Below are positions 17,278 to 27,200 of a stretch of 37,776 nt of DNA, piece by piece. The translations under genes and the position numbers were made by a program. A model generated the notes under the pieces. The model searched no databases. It was given only the letters and a program-made list of their open reading frames with translations, and was not told the origin of the DNA. The DNA comes from Alphaproteobacteria bacterium (lineage in GTDB: Bacteria; Pseudomonadota; Alphaproteobacteria; CAAHEQ01; UBA3637). How positions within the stretch are numbered: position 1 is the first letter of the stretch; each line of letters starts with the position of its first letter. The stretch is from the NCBI GenBank assembly GCA_017647405.1, contig JAGCKR010000017.1, positions 1 through 37,776 on the forward strand. Direction: 5' to 3'.

Positions 17278-17574
17278 ATGCTATTCCTCAGTAAATGTGA
17301 TGATCATCTTGAAATTAAAGTCCGCATTCACCCAGGCGCAAAAAAATCAGCTTTTAATGGCACATGGAATAATGAGCAACTCAAAATCAACATTCAAACA
17401 CCTCCAGTTGATGGGAAAGCTAATGAAGCCCTGATCGCTTTTCTTGCCAAATTTTTTCATATAAGAAAAAGCGCCGTTCTTTTACTTTCAGGCGAAACAT
17501 CACGAGAAAAGAAACTGGCGCTTTATGATATTGATGAAAAAACTTTTTTAGAAAAAATTTCTCCTTTTTTATAA
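17278..17574 (+). CDS. DUF167/YggU-family protein
   Basis: A 98-residue protein with the full DUF167 pattern: VRIHPGAKKSAF, then LKINIQTPPVDGKANEALI and FLAKFF, then KSAVLLLSGETSREKKL. This widespread small alpha/beta protein has no settled function. The longest frame starts at 17263, but AAAGGA six bases before the ATG at 17278 and the upstream gene's stop at 17274-17276 favour the internal start. It ends three bases from the convergent oadB stop, leaving no room for a terminator. Confidence 0.9.
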   Translation: MLFLSKCDDHLEIKVRIHPGAKKSAFNGTWNNEQLKINIQTPPVDGKANEALIAFLAKFFHIRKSAVLLLSGETSREKKLALYDIDEKTFLEKISPFL

Positions 17575-17577
17575 CCA

Positions 17578-18825
17578 TTAACAAAGTGCAAGCAAAATAC
17601 CGGCCGCAATAGCAGAACCCAAAGCGCCTGCAACATTCGCGCCCATTGCATGCATTAACAAATGATTTTCAGGGTTTTCTTCAACCCCTAATTTTTCACT
17701 CACACGCGAAGCCATTGGAATGGCTGAAACACCGGCTGAACCGATTAATGGATTAATTTTATTTTTCAAAAATAAATTCATCAATTTTGCCACCAAAACA
17801 CCGCTTGCCGTTCCAATAACAAAGGCACAAATGCCCAAAACAAGAATCACAAGCGTTTTTGAAACCAAAAATAAATCCGCCGATAATTTTGATCCAACTC
17901 CAAGACCCAATAAAATAGTAACGATATTAATCAATTCATTCGAGGCCGTTTTTGAAAGACGATCCGCAACCCCTGATTCTTTCAGCAAATTGCCAAACAT
18001 AAGCATCCCAACCAACGGTAAAGCCAATGGAACAAAAAGCCCTGTTAACACAATCACTAAAATCGGAAATAAAATGCGTTCTTTTTTTGAAACAGGACGC
18101 AACTGTCCCATCTGAATCAAGCGTTCTTTTTTGGTTGTCAAAGCGCGCATTACCGGCGGCTGAATAACCGGCACAAGCGCCATATAAGAATAGGCAGCCA
18201 CAGCAATAGCTCCCAATAATTCAGGCGCTAAACGGCCGGCTAAAAAGATAGATGTCGGTCCATCCGCGCCACCAATAATTGCAATAGAAGCAGCCTGTTT
18301 TAACGTTAATCCGATCTCGGGGAACAATCCGGTCAATAAAATAGCGCTTAAAAAAGTTCCAAAAATGGCAAATTGCGCCGCTCCACCTAAAAAGGCTGTT
18401 TTCGGATTCGCAAGCATCGGCGAAAAATCAATCATTGCGCCAACCCCCATAAAAATCAACAACGGAAAAATACCATTTTCAATTCCCATGTGGTAAAGAG
18501 CATATAATAATCCGCCTTCTTCTGTCATCCCTGCACCGGGAATATTTGAAAGCAATCCACCAATGGCTATCGGTAACAATAAAAGCGGTTCAAATTTTTT
18601 ATAAATCCCAAGATAAAGCAAAAAGAGGCAAATCCCAATCATAATCAAACGTGAAACCCCTAACGGCAATAACATCCCTTCAGGAGTTGGGGTCTGAAAC
18701 AACTGATAAAGAGCCGTTTGCTTTAAAATTTGAAAAACACTTTCATTTTGAAGTCCTAACTCAATGCACCCAAAAAGAGAAAAAATAATTAAAGCGCTCC
18801 AAAAAAATATCGGATATTTTTTCAT
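17578..18825 (-). CDS. oadB: Oxaloacetate decarboxylase, beta subunit (sodium pump)
   Basis: The integral membrane subunit that decarboxylates carboxybiotin and couples it to sodium export. The 415-residue protein has about eleven hydrophobic segments. The signature [13 protein letters not shown] (about 201-213) holds the sodium/proton-binding Asp; [16 protein letters not shown] and a C-terminal [15 protein letters not shown] and [15 protein letters not shown] are typical of OadB/GcdB/MmdB. Related beta subunits serve methylmalonyl- and glutaconyl-CoA decarboxylases; the OadA partner next door makes oxaloacetate the likely substrate. Its ATG directly follows the oadA stop. Confidence 0.96.
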   Translation of the reverse strand: MKKYPIFFWSALIIFSLFGCIELGLQNESVFQILKQTALYQLFQTPTPEGMLLPLGVSRLIMIGICLFLLYLGIYKKFEPLLLLPIAIGGLLSNIPGAGMTEEGGLLYALYHMGIENGIFPLLIFMGVGAMIDFSPMLANPKTAFLGGAAQFAIFGTFLSAILLTGLFPEIGLTLKQAASIAIIGGADGPTSIFLAGRLAPELLGAIAVAAYSYMALVPVIQPPVMRALTTKKERLIQMGQLRPVSKKERILFPILVIVLTGLFVPLALPLVGMLMFGNLLKESGVADRLSKTASNELINIVTILLGLGVGSKLSADLFLVSKTLVILVLGICAFVIGTASGVLVAKLMNLFLKNKINPLIGSAGVSAIPMASRVSEKLGVEENPENHLLMHAMGANVAGALGSAIAAGILLALC

Positions 18826-20646
18826 TTACTTAACCTCAAATAATTTTTGATTGGTTTCAACTTGCGTGCCAACAGATACAAAAAGTTCAGCAATTTTTCC
18901 ATCCGTTGGTGCCTGAATGAAAGTTTCCATTTTCATCACTTCAACACAAAGGATATTTTCTCCTTTTTTCACCTCTTTCCCAAGGGGCGCTAAAATTTGA
19001 GTAACCGTTCCAGGCATTTTTGCCGTCACAATATTGCTCACCCCAGCACTTTCAACTTTTGTTTCAGTAACTTTATTTGAAACGGATTCTTCCAAAGCCG
19101 TTAAATCAGAAATTTGATATTCTTTCCCATTGACAAGTGCTTTTTCACCTTTTAATTCAACAGTGAATTTTTCATTATTAATCGTAATCTGATAAGAATC
19201 AGAAGTTTTGGCAGATTGTTTCTTATCTTCCTTATATCTGACTCCGATTTTACCCTTTCCTTCCAAAAAGGCAATACCTTTCGCACCACACGCAGCAACA
19301 ATGAAAACATTTTCATCTGTGACCGGTAATTGATGCTCTTTTAAAACGCCTTCATAATGCGACCGACTCTTATTTGGATTTTTATCATTGATAGATAAAA
19401 CACTTTCTTTTGTTGGTTTTAATCCCAATTGTTCAGAAGCAATTTGAACAACTTTTTTATCAGGTGCAACCGGTGTTTTCCCAAAATACCCTAACACCAT
19501 TTTACCATATCCTTCAGCAATTTTTTTCCATGGACCAAACATCACATTATTGAACGCTTGTTGAAAATAAAATTGAGAAACAGGCGTAACAGAAGTTCCA
19601 AATCCACCCTTTAAAACAACTTCTTCCATGGCCTTAATCATCTCGCCATATTTATCCATCAAATTATTATCCCGAAGCATTTGTGTATTGGCAGTCAAAG
19701 CGCCACCCGGCATCGGAGACCAAGGAATCATTGGCTCTGTATGCAATGCTTCCGGCGGAATGAAATAATCATTTAAAGCTTCTTTAAAATGCTCTTCAAC
19801 TTTCATCAATGCATCAATATCGCAGTCAAGCTCGTAATCAGATCCACGAAGCGCATGCCATAAGGTTGCCACATCTGGTTGACAGGTTCCCCCTGAAACT
19901 GGCGCCATGGATAAATCCACTCTGTTTGCGCCCCCTTCAATTGCGGCCAAATAGCACGCCAAACCCGTTCCGGCTGTTTCATGCGAGTGATATTGAATAA
20001 GCATCTCATCACCTAAAATTTTACGCGCTCTTTTAATTGTTTCAAAAACAACCTTTGGCGTTGCCGTTCCCGAAGCATCTTTAAAACAAACAGAATCAAA
20101 CGGCATTTTGCTTTTAATAAAAGCTTTTAATCTGGCTTCATAAAACTCCGGTGTATGAGCGCCTTTACAATGTGGCGGCAAACTCATCATCGCCACACAT
20201 AATTGATGTTTCAATCCTGCTTTATGAATGGCTTTTGCACTAAAAATCAAATTTTCAGGATCATTTAATGCATCAAAATTTCGAATAGTTGTCATGCCGT
20301 GTTTTTTAAACATTTTTGCATGCAAATCAATCATTTCAGAACTTTGAGAATCAAGCGCAACAACATTTACCCCTCTGGCAAGTGTTTGTAAATTAGCAGT
20401 TTTGCCACAAATTTTTCGAAATGCATCCATCACATCAAAGGCATTTTCATTATTGTAAAAAAACGATGCCTGAAAAGAAGCACCACCACCGGCTTCAATA
20501 TTGTTAACACCGGCCTGAACGGCTTCTTTCACAATCGGCAAATAGTCTTTAGATAAAACACGCGCACCGAATACTGACTGAAACCCATCTCTAAATGCCG
20601 TACACAGCCAATCTACTTTTTTTTGTTTTCTCGTTTTTGAAACCAT
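18826..20646 (-). CDS. oadA: Oxaloacetate decarboxylase, alpha subunit (carboxyltransferase-biotin carrier)
   Basis: Transfers the carboxyl group of oxaloacetate to biotin. The 606-residue protein has the N-terminal HMGL-like TIM barrel (DxxR-type entry AFRDGFQS, the metal-binding pair in QYHSHETAG, and the catalytic lysine in CFKDASGTATP), a PYC/OADA conserved middle domain, a linker, and a C-terminal biotinyl domain with EVMKMET, biotin expected on Lys572. No biotin carboxylase domain is present, which fits OadA rather than pyruvate carboxylase. GAGGG precedes the ATG. oadG ends at 20647 and oadB begins at 18825, so the three genes are contiguous. Confidence 0.96.
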   Translation of the reverse strand: MVSKTRKQKKVDWLCTAFRDGFQSVFGARVLSKDYLPIVKEAVQAGVNNIEAGGGASFQASFFYNNENAFDVMDAFRKICGKTANLQTLARGVNVVALDSQSSEMIDLHAKMFKKHGMTTIRNFDALNDPENLIFSAKAIHKAGLKHQLCVAMMSLPPHCKGAHTPEFYEARLKAFIKSKMPFDSVCFKDASGTATPKVVFETIKRARKILGDEMLIQYHSHETAGTGLACYLAAIEGGANRVDLSMAPVSGGTCQPDVATLWHALRGSDYELDCDIDALMKVEEHFKEALNDYFIPPEALHTEPMIPWSPMPGGALTANTQMLRDNNLMDKYGEMIKAMEEVVLKGGFGTSVTPVSQFYFQQAFNNVMFGPWKKIAEGYGKMVLGYFGKTPVAPDKKVVQIASEQLGLKPTKESVLSINDKNPNKSRSHYEGVLKEHQLPVTDENVFIVAACGAKGIAFLEGKGKIGVRYKEDKKQSAKTSDSYQITINNEKFTVELKGEKALVNGKEYQISDLTALEESVSNKVTETKVESAGVSNIVTAKMPGTVTQILAPLGKEVKKGENILCVEVMKMETFIQAPTDGKIAELFVSVGTQVETNQKLFEVK

Positions 20647-20826
20647 TTATTTTCCCTCTTTTTCTTTCAAGGCCAACACTATTGCCAACGCTTCTTTATC
20701 CAAATTTTTTTTCGAAGATATATCTAAAACAACGCGTAATAAATTCATAAAACATACAAGCAGAAATAAAAAGAAAAAAACACTGCTCATACCCATAATC
20801 GTGATTAAAAGACTTTGATAAACCAT
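20647..20826 (-). CDS. oadG: Oxaloacetate decarboxylase, gamma subunit
   Basis: OadG is a small membrane protein that stabilises the alpha-beta complex. At 59 residues it has one membrane helix (about 5-30, LLITIMGMSSVFFFLFLLV) followed by a short charged cytosolic tail. The longest frame begins 11 codons earlier, but AAGGGGG sits just before the ATG at 20826 and the upstream codons run into the promoter region. Sequence alone is weakly diagnostic; size, topology and position directly upstream of oadA make the call. Confidence 0.85.
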   Translation of the reverse strand: MVYQSLLITIMGMSSVFFFLFLLVCFMNLLRVVLDISSKKNLDKEALAIVLALKEKEGK

Positions 20827-20849
20827 AATAACCCCCTTACTTAGTTTAA

Positions 20850-20878
20850 GTAATAACATTTAAAAAAAATGAATGCAA
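20850..20878 (-). promoter_or_regulatory. Promoter of oadGAB
   Basis: Minus strand: -35 TTGCAT (20873-20878), 17-base spacer, -10 TATTAC (20850-20855) with TGT directly upstream (extended -10). The start near 20843 places AAGGGGG in a short leader. Confidence 0.55.
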
Positions 20879-20964
20879 GGTCTTTCACTATTAATCTAAA
20901 AAAATATCCTGTAAAGTATATTAAAAAAGTTGATTTTTCATGCAAAAAACGGTAATCTTAACAG

Positions 20965-20970
20965 TATAAT
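20965..20970 (+). promoter_or_regulatory. -10 element ahead of the muramidase-like gene
   Basis: A perfect TATAAT lies 17 bases before the ATG at 20988. The -35 region is poor. AGGGG follows between it and the ATG. Together with 20850-20878 it forms a divergent promoter region. Confidence 0.45.
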
Positions 20971-20987
20971 TTACTAAAAGGGGTAAC

Positions 20988-22535
20988 ATGAAAAAGATAT
21001 TTTATAAACTTTTTATTTTTGGTGGCCTTTTAACAAGCACAAGCATTCTTTCTTCTTCAAAATCTGAAAAAAAAGAATTTGAACCCCCAAAAGTTATTAA
21101 AAAGGTTGAACCGGATCTACCCCCAAAAAATAATGAACAGCCGGAAAATGAAAAAGATACACCTATTCTTAAAAAGAACAAATCTGCCGAAAAAAATACA
21201 AACTATCAGCAATTCACTTCTTCACTCAAAAAAATTGGACCGCTCCTCAAAAAACGATTAAGCATTCAACCACCTGAAATACAATTACCCTCAAAACAAG
21301 ACATTGTGGATTTTATTGATGCTCAAAAAAAATTAGCTAAAGAAGAGGAAATTAAATCCCAATATAATTTGCTTCGCCGGTTAATGGCCCCAACATATTT
21401 ATTGGAAAGCACGTTATTTCGCACCGATGAGCATAACGTGGTTCATAGCCGTCATATGGAATGCTTTTATTTTTGCACTGCAAACGCTCTTACAATCGGA
21501 TACGGGCTCAAAATTGAATTTGATAAAAAAGGAAAACTTGCACCCGAAGGTATTGAAGCCCTTCAAAACTTAAACATCACATTAAATGGCAAACCTTTAA
21601 CATTTGAAGAAAAAGAAGCTCTTGCCTATCAATGCATCAAAAAAAGAAAAGAATATGATGCCAATAATTCCATTAAACTTTCCAAAATGCGATATGATGC
21701 GCAAGTTGCCGTTTTATTTCCGAACGAACGCCCGATTATCTCACGCGAAAATGCTTTAGAAACAGCTCAAATCGAATACACAGAAAAACATAGCAATCTT
21801 TTAAAAAGAAATCCCTTCTTAAACAATTCATTTTATTCGCAAGCATTGGGAACAGATCTGGCATATCAATATGGTAATTCCGGTGTCACGAAATGTGATT
21901 ACTATAAAAATGCCAAACAAAATATATTATCAGAGCGCATTTCTGTCGGCAAAGACGATCGTTTAAAAATCAGAAGATTCTTATGCGCTTTAGCCTATAA
22001 ATATCATCAAGATCAAATCAAAAGAAAATTTGCGCCCATAACACTGGCCGAGCAAAATGCTTTTACGCTCTTTGCCGTTCAAAAATATTTTGAGCTGTTT
22101 AAAGAGAGCATTATGCAAAGAAGTTCATATCATATATTATTGATGGAACATATGATGACGCTGGTGATGATGCAACATCAACAAGATATTCAAAAAATAC
22201 CGCTTCGTTCTTTTCAAATGGATGAATGTGCCCAAAAAGCACACCAACTTGTTTATCATCAATTATTTCATTCTCCCATTATTTCCCAACTACCACACCG
22301 ATTGCAACCCATCACCATGGTTCATGCAATTAATGGGGCACAAAAAAATTTAAAGCCATGGATAAAATCAAGGCAACTTTCTTTAACGCCGGATGTTTTT
22401 ATGGAAAGAATTTTGTTGTCAGAAGCCGAAAAAAAGATTAAACTTTATAACAAGAAATATAAAAAGAACATTGCTCTCAAAAAAACATCGTCCTCCAACA
22501 CAAACGTTGTTATAAATCATGGGAGTGAAAGATAA
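20988..22535 (+). CDS. Exported lysozyme-like (GH24/pesticin-type) protein, tentative
   Basis: A 515-residue protein with an N-terminal signal sequence (about 1-22, TSTSILSSS) followed by a Lys/Pro/Glu-rich linker to about residue 95, so it is exported. Residues 135-300 recall phage-type lysozymes: a Glu at 140 (LLESTLF), then ANALTIGYGLKI (165-176, compare TIGYG of GH24), LTFEEKEALAYQ, and DLAYQYGNSGV further on, which resembles the second lobe of pesticin-like enzymes. The spacing between Glu140 and TIGYG is about 14 residues longer than in GH24, so activity is uncertain. The C-terminal 200 residues are helical, His/Gln-rich and unassigned. It lies 17 bases before trpS. Confidence 0.6.
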   Translation: MKKIFYKLFIFGGLLTSTSILSSSKSEKKEFEPPKVIKKVEPDLPPKNNEQPENEKDTPILKKNKSAEKNTNYQQFTSSLKKIGPLLKKRLSIQPPEIQLPSKQDIVDFIDAQKKLAKEEEIKSQYNLLRRLMAPTYLLESTLFRTDEHNVVHSRHMECFYFCTANALTIGYGLKIEFDKKGKLAPEGIEALQNLNITLNGKPLTFEEKEALAYQCIKKRKEYDANNSIKLSKMRYDAQVAVLFPNERPIISRENALETAQIEYTEKHSNLLKRNPFLNNSFYSQALGTDLAYQYGNSGVTKCDYYKNAKQNILSERISVGKDDRLKIRRFLCALAYKYHQDQIKRKFAPITLAEQNAFTLFAVQKYFELFKESIMQRSSYHILLMEHMMTLVMMQHQQDIQKIPLRSFQMDECAQKAHQLVYHQLFHSPIISQLPHRLQPITMVHAINGAQKNLKPWIKSRQLSLTPDVFMERILLSEAEKKIKLYNKKYKKNIALKKTSSSNTNVVINHGSER

Positions 22536-22552
22536 AAAAGGATATAAATATT

Positions 22553-23575
22553 ATGCAGTTAGAAAATAAAACCATTTTAACAGGGGTCAAACCAACAGGA
22601 ACTTTACATATTGGTAACTATTTTGGGGCCATTCAACCCATGATTGAATTGGGTAAAAAATCAGCACAAAGTCATGCTTCGCATATTATGTTTGTGGCTG
22701 ACTATCATGCCATTAACGCTATAAAAGATCCTGTTTTTTTAGCGCAAACAACAAAAGAGCTCGCCTGTGCTTATTTGGCATGCGGATTAGACCCAAACAC
22801 TTCTATTTTTTACAAGCAATCAGATATATCTGAAATTTTTGAATTAACAACAATTTTAATGGCCTATACGCCCAAAGGATTTATGAATAAAGCGCATGCC
22901 TATAAAGCTGCTGTTGATAAAAATATGGCAAAAAATGAACCTCAGGATGCGGGTATTAATATGGGATTATATACCTATCCTGTCTTAATGGCAGCAGATA
23001 TTTTAGCCTATGATACCGATATCGTTCCGGTAGGGAAAGATCAAGTACAACATGTTGAAATTGCCGCCGATATTGCCGGTGCTATCAATGCTGTTTATGA
23101 AGCAGAAGTCTTAAAAATACCAACCAGTTTTTTAAAAGAAGAAACACAGGTCGTCCCTGGTATTGACGGCCAAAAAATGAGTAAAAGTTATAATAATGTT
23201 ATTCCACTTTTTGGAACTGATGCCGAAATTAAAAAAGCCGTTATGGGAATTAAAACGGATTGTCAGGATATTAATGCCCCCAAAAATCCGGATGATATTT
23301 TACTTTATCATATTGCAAAAGGGATTGCTTCAAAAGAAACCATTGCCGAGATTAAGGAAGGTCTTGAAAAAGGTGGTATGGGATATGGAACCATCAAAAA
23401 AATGTTATTACAATCCATACAAGATGAATTAGGTGAAAAACGCGAAAAATATAATTATTATATGTCTCATTATGATGAAGTTGAAGATATGTTGCAACAA
23501 GGCGCTCAAAAAGCAAGAGCCATTTCTGGCGCTGTATTAAACCGAGTAAAAAATCATATTTTTAATAGAAAATAA
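22553..23575 (+). CDS. trpS: Tryptophanyl-tRNA synthetase
   Basis: Class I synthetase that charges tRNA-Trp. The 340-residue length is standard for bacterial TrpS. The ATP-binding signatures are GTLHIGNYFGA with HIGN at 19-22 and GQKMSKSYNN with KMSKS at 208-212. The tryptophan-pocket region YPVLMAADIL and VPVGKDQVQHVE are conserved. The Shine-Dalgarno AAAGGA precedes the ATG. It sits between two exported proteins with gaps of 17 and 12 bases, an unusual operon setting without obvious functional logic. Confidence 0.97.
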   Translation: MQLENKTILTGVKPTGTLHIGNYFGAIQPMIELGKKSAQSHASHIMFVADYHAINAIKDPVFLAQTTKELACAYLACGLDPNTSIFYKQSDISEIFELTTILMAYTPKGFMNKAHAYKAAVDKNMAKNEPQDAGINMGLYTYPVLMAADILAYDTDIVPVGKDQVQHVEIAADIAGAINAVYEAEVLKIPTSFLKEETQVVPGIDGQKMSKSYNNVIPLFGTDAEIKKAVMGIKTDCQDINAPKNPDDILLYHIAKGIASKETIAEIKEGLEKGGMGYGTIKKMLLQSIQDELGEKREKYNYYMSHYDEVEDMLQQGAQKARAISGAVLNRVKNHIFNRK

Positions 23576-23587
23576 GGATCTTTCTAT

Positions 23588-24235
23588 ATGAAAAAAACTC
23601 TTTTACTTTTATCTTTGTTTTTGTTTACAATGCCCTCTTTTGCTGAGGTAAACAGCATTGCTGTTATCGCTTCTGGAAACAAAAACTTTAACTCAACCTA
23701 TACTAAAAATGCTTCTCAACTGGCATCTTTATTGGCTAACAAAAAAAAGAGTATTTTTTGTTCCGGCGTTGGAACAGGGTTATCCGGCGCTTTCTTAAAA
23801 ACTCTTGATAATAAAAAAGGGGAATTTACCGCTGTTATATATCAGGATATAGATGAAACAATTTGCCCAACAAATAATCCTTGCCAACACCTAAAAATTC
23901 AAAAAGTTCCCTCATTAGAACGACAAATGGATTTATTCATTCGCAATAGCGAGGCTCTTGTTTTGCTCCCAGGCGGATTTGATGTTATGTATGCGTTTAA
24001 CTATTTTGAAAGTCTTGTTCAAGATAAAAAACAACCCTACAAACCTGTTGTTTTTTTAAACATAAATCATTTTTGGGATAGAACCTATGAAATGCTTATT
24101 GAAATGAGAAGACAAAACATCATTTCTAAAGAAATCATGGAAACAATAGCTTTTGAAAGCAAACCAAACAATGTTTTAAAAACCATTAATAAGCTTCAAA
24201 AAAATATTGAAAACATCTTAAAAAAAGAAAAATAA
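23588..24235 (+). CDS. LOG-fold (lysine decarboxylase-like) protein with signal peptide
   Basis: A 215-residue Rossmann-like protein of the LOG/'lysine decarboxylase' family, whose cytosolic members are cytokinin riboside monophosphate phosphoribohydrolases. Recognisable are VIASGN (26-31), CSGVGTGLSGAF (58-69), the SLERQMDLFIRNSEALVLLPGG run (109-130) and KPVVFLNINHFWD. Two points are odd. It begins with a clear Sec signal peptide (MKK, a leucine-rich core, cleavage near FAEV at about 19), which would place it in the periplasm. The motif PGGxGTxxE has become PGGFDVMYA, so the catalytic Glu is Ala136, though Arg112 is kept. Nucleotide hydrolysis is therefore doubtful. A strong terminator follows. 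Confidence 0.75.
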   Translation: MKKTLLLLSLFLFTMPSFAEVNSIAVIASGNKNFNSTYTKNASQLASLLANKKKSIFCSGVGTGLSGAFLKTLDNKKGEFTAVIYQDIDETICPTNNPCQHLKIQKVPSLERQMDLFIRNSEALVLLPGGFDVMYAFNYFESLVQDKKQPYKPVVFLNINHFWDRTYEMLIEMRRQNIISKEIMETIAFESKPNNVLKTINKLQKNIENILKKEK

Positions 24236-24273
24236 AAAATAAAATCTCCTAAAAATTAGGAGATTTTATTTTT
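24235..24273. terminator. Bidirectional terminator between the LOG-like and YhdP-like genes
   Basis: A 12-base perfect stem AAAATCTCCTAA (24241-24252) / TTAGGAGATTTT (24256-24267) with an AAA loop is flanked by A-rich sequence on the left and T-rich on the right, so it can stop transcription from both convergent genes. Confidence 0.9.
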
Positions 24274-27200
24274 TTAAAAGAAACGCCCTAAAATTCCTGG
24301 TGCAATACTTGAAAGCGGTTTAAAAGAAACAACTGGATTTGCCGCTGTTCCCGTAACTTCATATTTAACACCCATTAATCCACCACCTTTGGCATCTTTA
24401 AATAAGTGCCCAATAATTGGAATACGTCCTGGCAATGAATTGATAATATACGCAGGAATAACCGAACCTGAAAGCGCTAATGATGATAACGAAGATCTTC
24501 CGGAAAAGGTAATCCCCAATGCCGTACCATATGTAACACCTTCTTTAATAAACAACGTGAAATTCGGAGATAAATCAAATGTTACTTCCCCATTTGAAAA
24601 ACTTAAATCGTTACCTTGTATAGCATCCCAAATTCCTAAAATAGTTACAGCTTGCATCACAAATCCCGGTTTTTTCAGTTTTATATCCGTTAACTTTAAA
24701 TCCCCTGAAAAACCACCATTTTGCAAAACTTTGCCTTTAATTTGAGCTTTTCCCTTTTCAAATTGATCAGAGAAACCTAAACGATTTAACAAATCACCAA
24801 CATCATTTGATAATCCATCTAAACGACCATCCTTCGGCGTATAATTAATGGAAATCGGCTCTCTGGCCAAAGCAAACAAAAATAAATTTTGCCATAAAGA
24901 ACCATTTCGATACGCCTGTAAAGATACTTGTTTTAAAGGTAAATCTTGTTTTACTGTTAAAGAATCCAAATGCACATCCAAATAAATCTCTGCCAAATCA
25001 TTGCCACCTAACGGTGTCATTTTCAACTCAGGTTTTACTGCCGGCTTTGCATTTTTAAGTAACGGAAAATTCTTTAATCCACTTATATTTAATTTGGAAC
25101 CGGAAATATTGGCTTTAAAGAATTCTTTTTCATAATAGTCAACACTTCCTTTAAAATCCGAATCAACCAATTTTGCCTTATCAATGTTTAAAGAAAATCC
25201 TCTACCTTTCAAGAAAATATCCCCAACCAATTCTTCTTCTTGATTCGATTGATAATTAAACAAAATTTTTGAAAGCCAACCATTGGTATCAACTGAAAAA
25301 GTTGTGTTCAGTTTAGCATTTACACCTTCATCTTTCAAATATGTCAAAGGATCAAAAATAACTTTTGCAGTTGTTAAATCACTTGAAATATTAAAAAGAT
25401 AAGTTCCATTCATATCTTTTTGAATGGTTGCATCAAGGAAAAAAGGACCTTGTATAAAAGTTGAAATATCCTGATAATAAGGTGTTAAAATTGTATCATT
25501 CACCCTTCCTTTAACTTCATACTTACTTTTCAGTGGCGCTTTATTGGTCGGAGCAAAAAATTCTTCCCACTGAATATTAACAGGAACCTCTAAAAATTTA
25601 GCCTGACCATTTAAGAAAAGTTTATCATTATCCACTAATAAAGAAAACTCAGACGCATCTAAATTAATTCGTTTATCCGGAATTTCCACTTTACCATTCT
25701 TTAAATCCGCCTTCACATCAACTTTAATATCCGACGGTTTTAATGATTCCGTTAAAGGAAATTTCAAAACAACTTCTCCCGTTGAAACGCCACTAACCAT
25801 ATTAGGTTTAATGCCAAATTCTTTTATTAAATCCAGTGGTTTTTGATCAATAAGATTTAACATTTGAGTCACAGGGCCATTAACCTTTAATTCGATTTTT
25901 ACGTTTGAAACATCATCTAAAAGTTCTGTTAAATAAACATTTCCCACTTCCAATTGAACATCTTCCATATTTCCCTTGGTTGCAAAAATTTCAACTTTAT
26001 CCGGATAAAGCATCACTTTACCCGCAGCTTTTTCAACAGGAGGCAAAGGTCTTAAATAATGAACATCCACCTCATTAAATGAAACATCTCCAATCAAATC
26101 AGAAATTTCACTGCCGGTAAAATAAAGCGTAAATAATGCCGTTGTCAGCATCCCATTTTGCAAATTCTTTTTAACCCAAGCATGCGCATCCGGACCTAAA
26201 TATGAAGGCCAAACAGCTGAAATTTGCTCAGTTGGAATTTGATCTAATCTGGCATTAATGGTGGTTGTGATATCATTTAAATCATTTGAATTTAAAAAAG
26301 CTCCGATACCATTAATCACAATATCAACATCTGCACTTAAACCCGTTGTTAACTCCACATCAACCGGCCTGATAAAAAGTTGTTCCAATTGATCACCAAA
26401 GATACCCTGCGCTGTTATTTTTTTTATCGGATAAACAATATCCAAAGGATGAGGCAAATATACACTTCCCTCACCGATTGTTTCAACATTAAATGAAAGC
26501 TTTTGAATCATTTCTTTAAATGTTGCATTTTGTTTTTCAAAAGAAATTTCCGCTTCAACCGTTCCTTTTAACAAAACTTTAAAGCCGTTAAAAATATCAA
26601 TCGCACGCCCAATTTCATTTAATTTTAAATCATTAAAACTCGACTGAAGATAAACCGTTTTATTAAAGGTGTTCAACAACGCATCAACAATCAGCGTCAT
26701 TGGTTTTTTATTATCAACAATCATCTGTCCAAAAGAATCGAGTTCATATTTATAAAAACGTTTGCGTTTCACATTTAAATTCAAATTCGGAAACTTGAAA
26801 GTTTTTCCTTCTTTTAAATCATTAACAATCACTGTTGAATTTTTAAGAGTAAATCGACGCAATTTTGAAAACGTTGAAAAAGATTTAATAATATCGTTAA
26901 TAATAATCCGCTGTTCTTGCACAAAAACCGGTTTTGCTAAAGCTGGTTCATTATTCTCAAAAGATTGTTCCGTCGTTTCTTCTGTTAAGGGTTCGTCTTC
27001 TAAAATAAACTGATTGTTTTCATTTAATGAGACATGTAAATACGCATTGGAAAGAAAAATATTTTTCGGAATAAAATTAAACGAAAATAATTGAAGAATC
27101 CCATAAGAAAACTTCACATCCGGTAATTGCATAATTTTTTTGTTTTTTGCGTCTTTTAGTTCAAGATTATCAATTTGAACATGAAAAAGCCCCATTCGGG

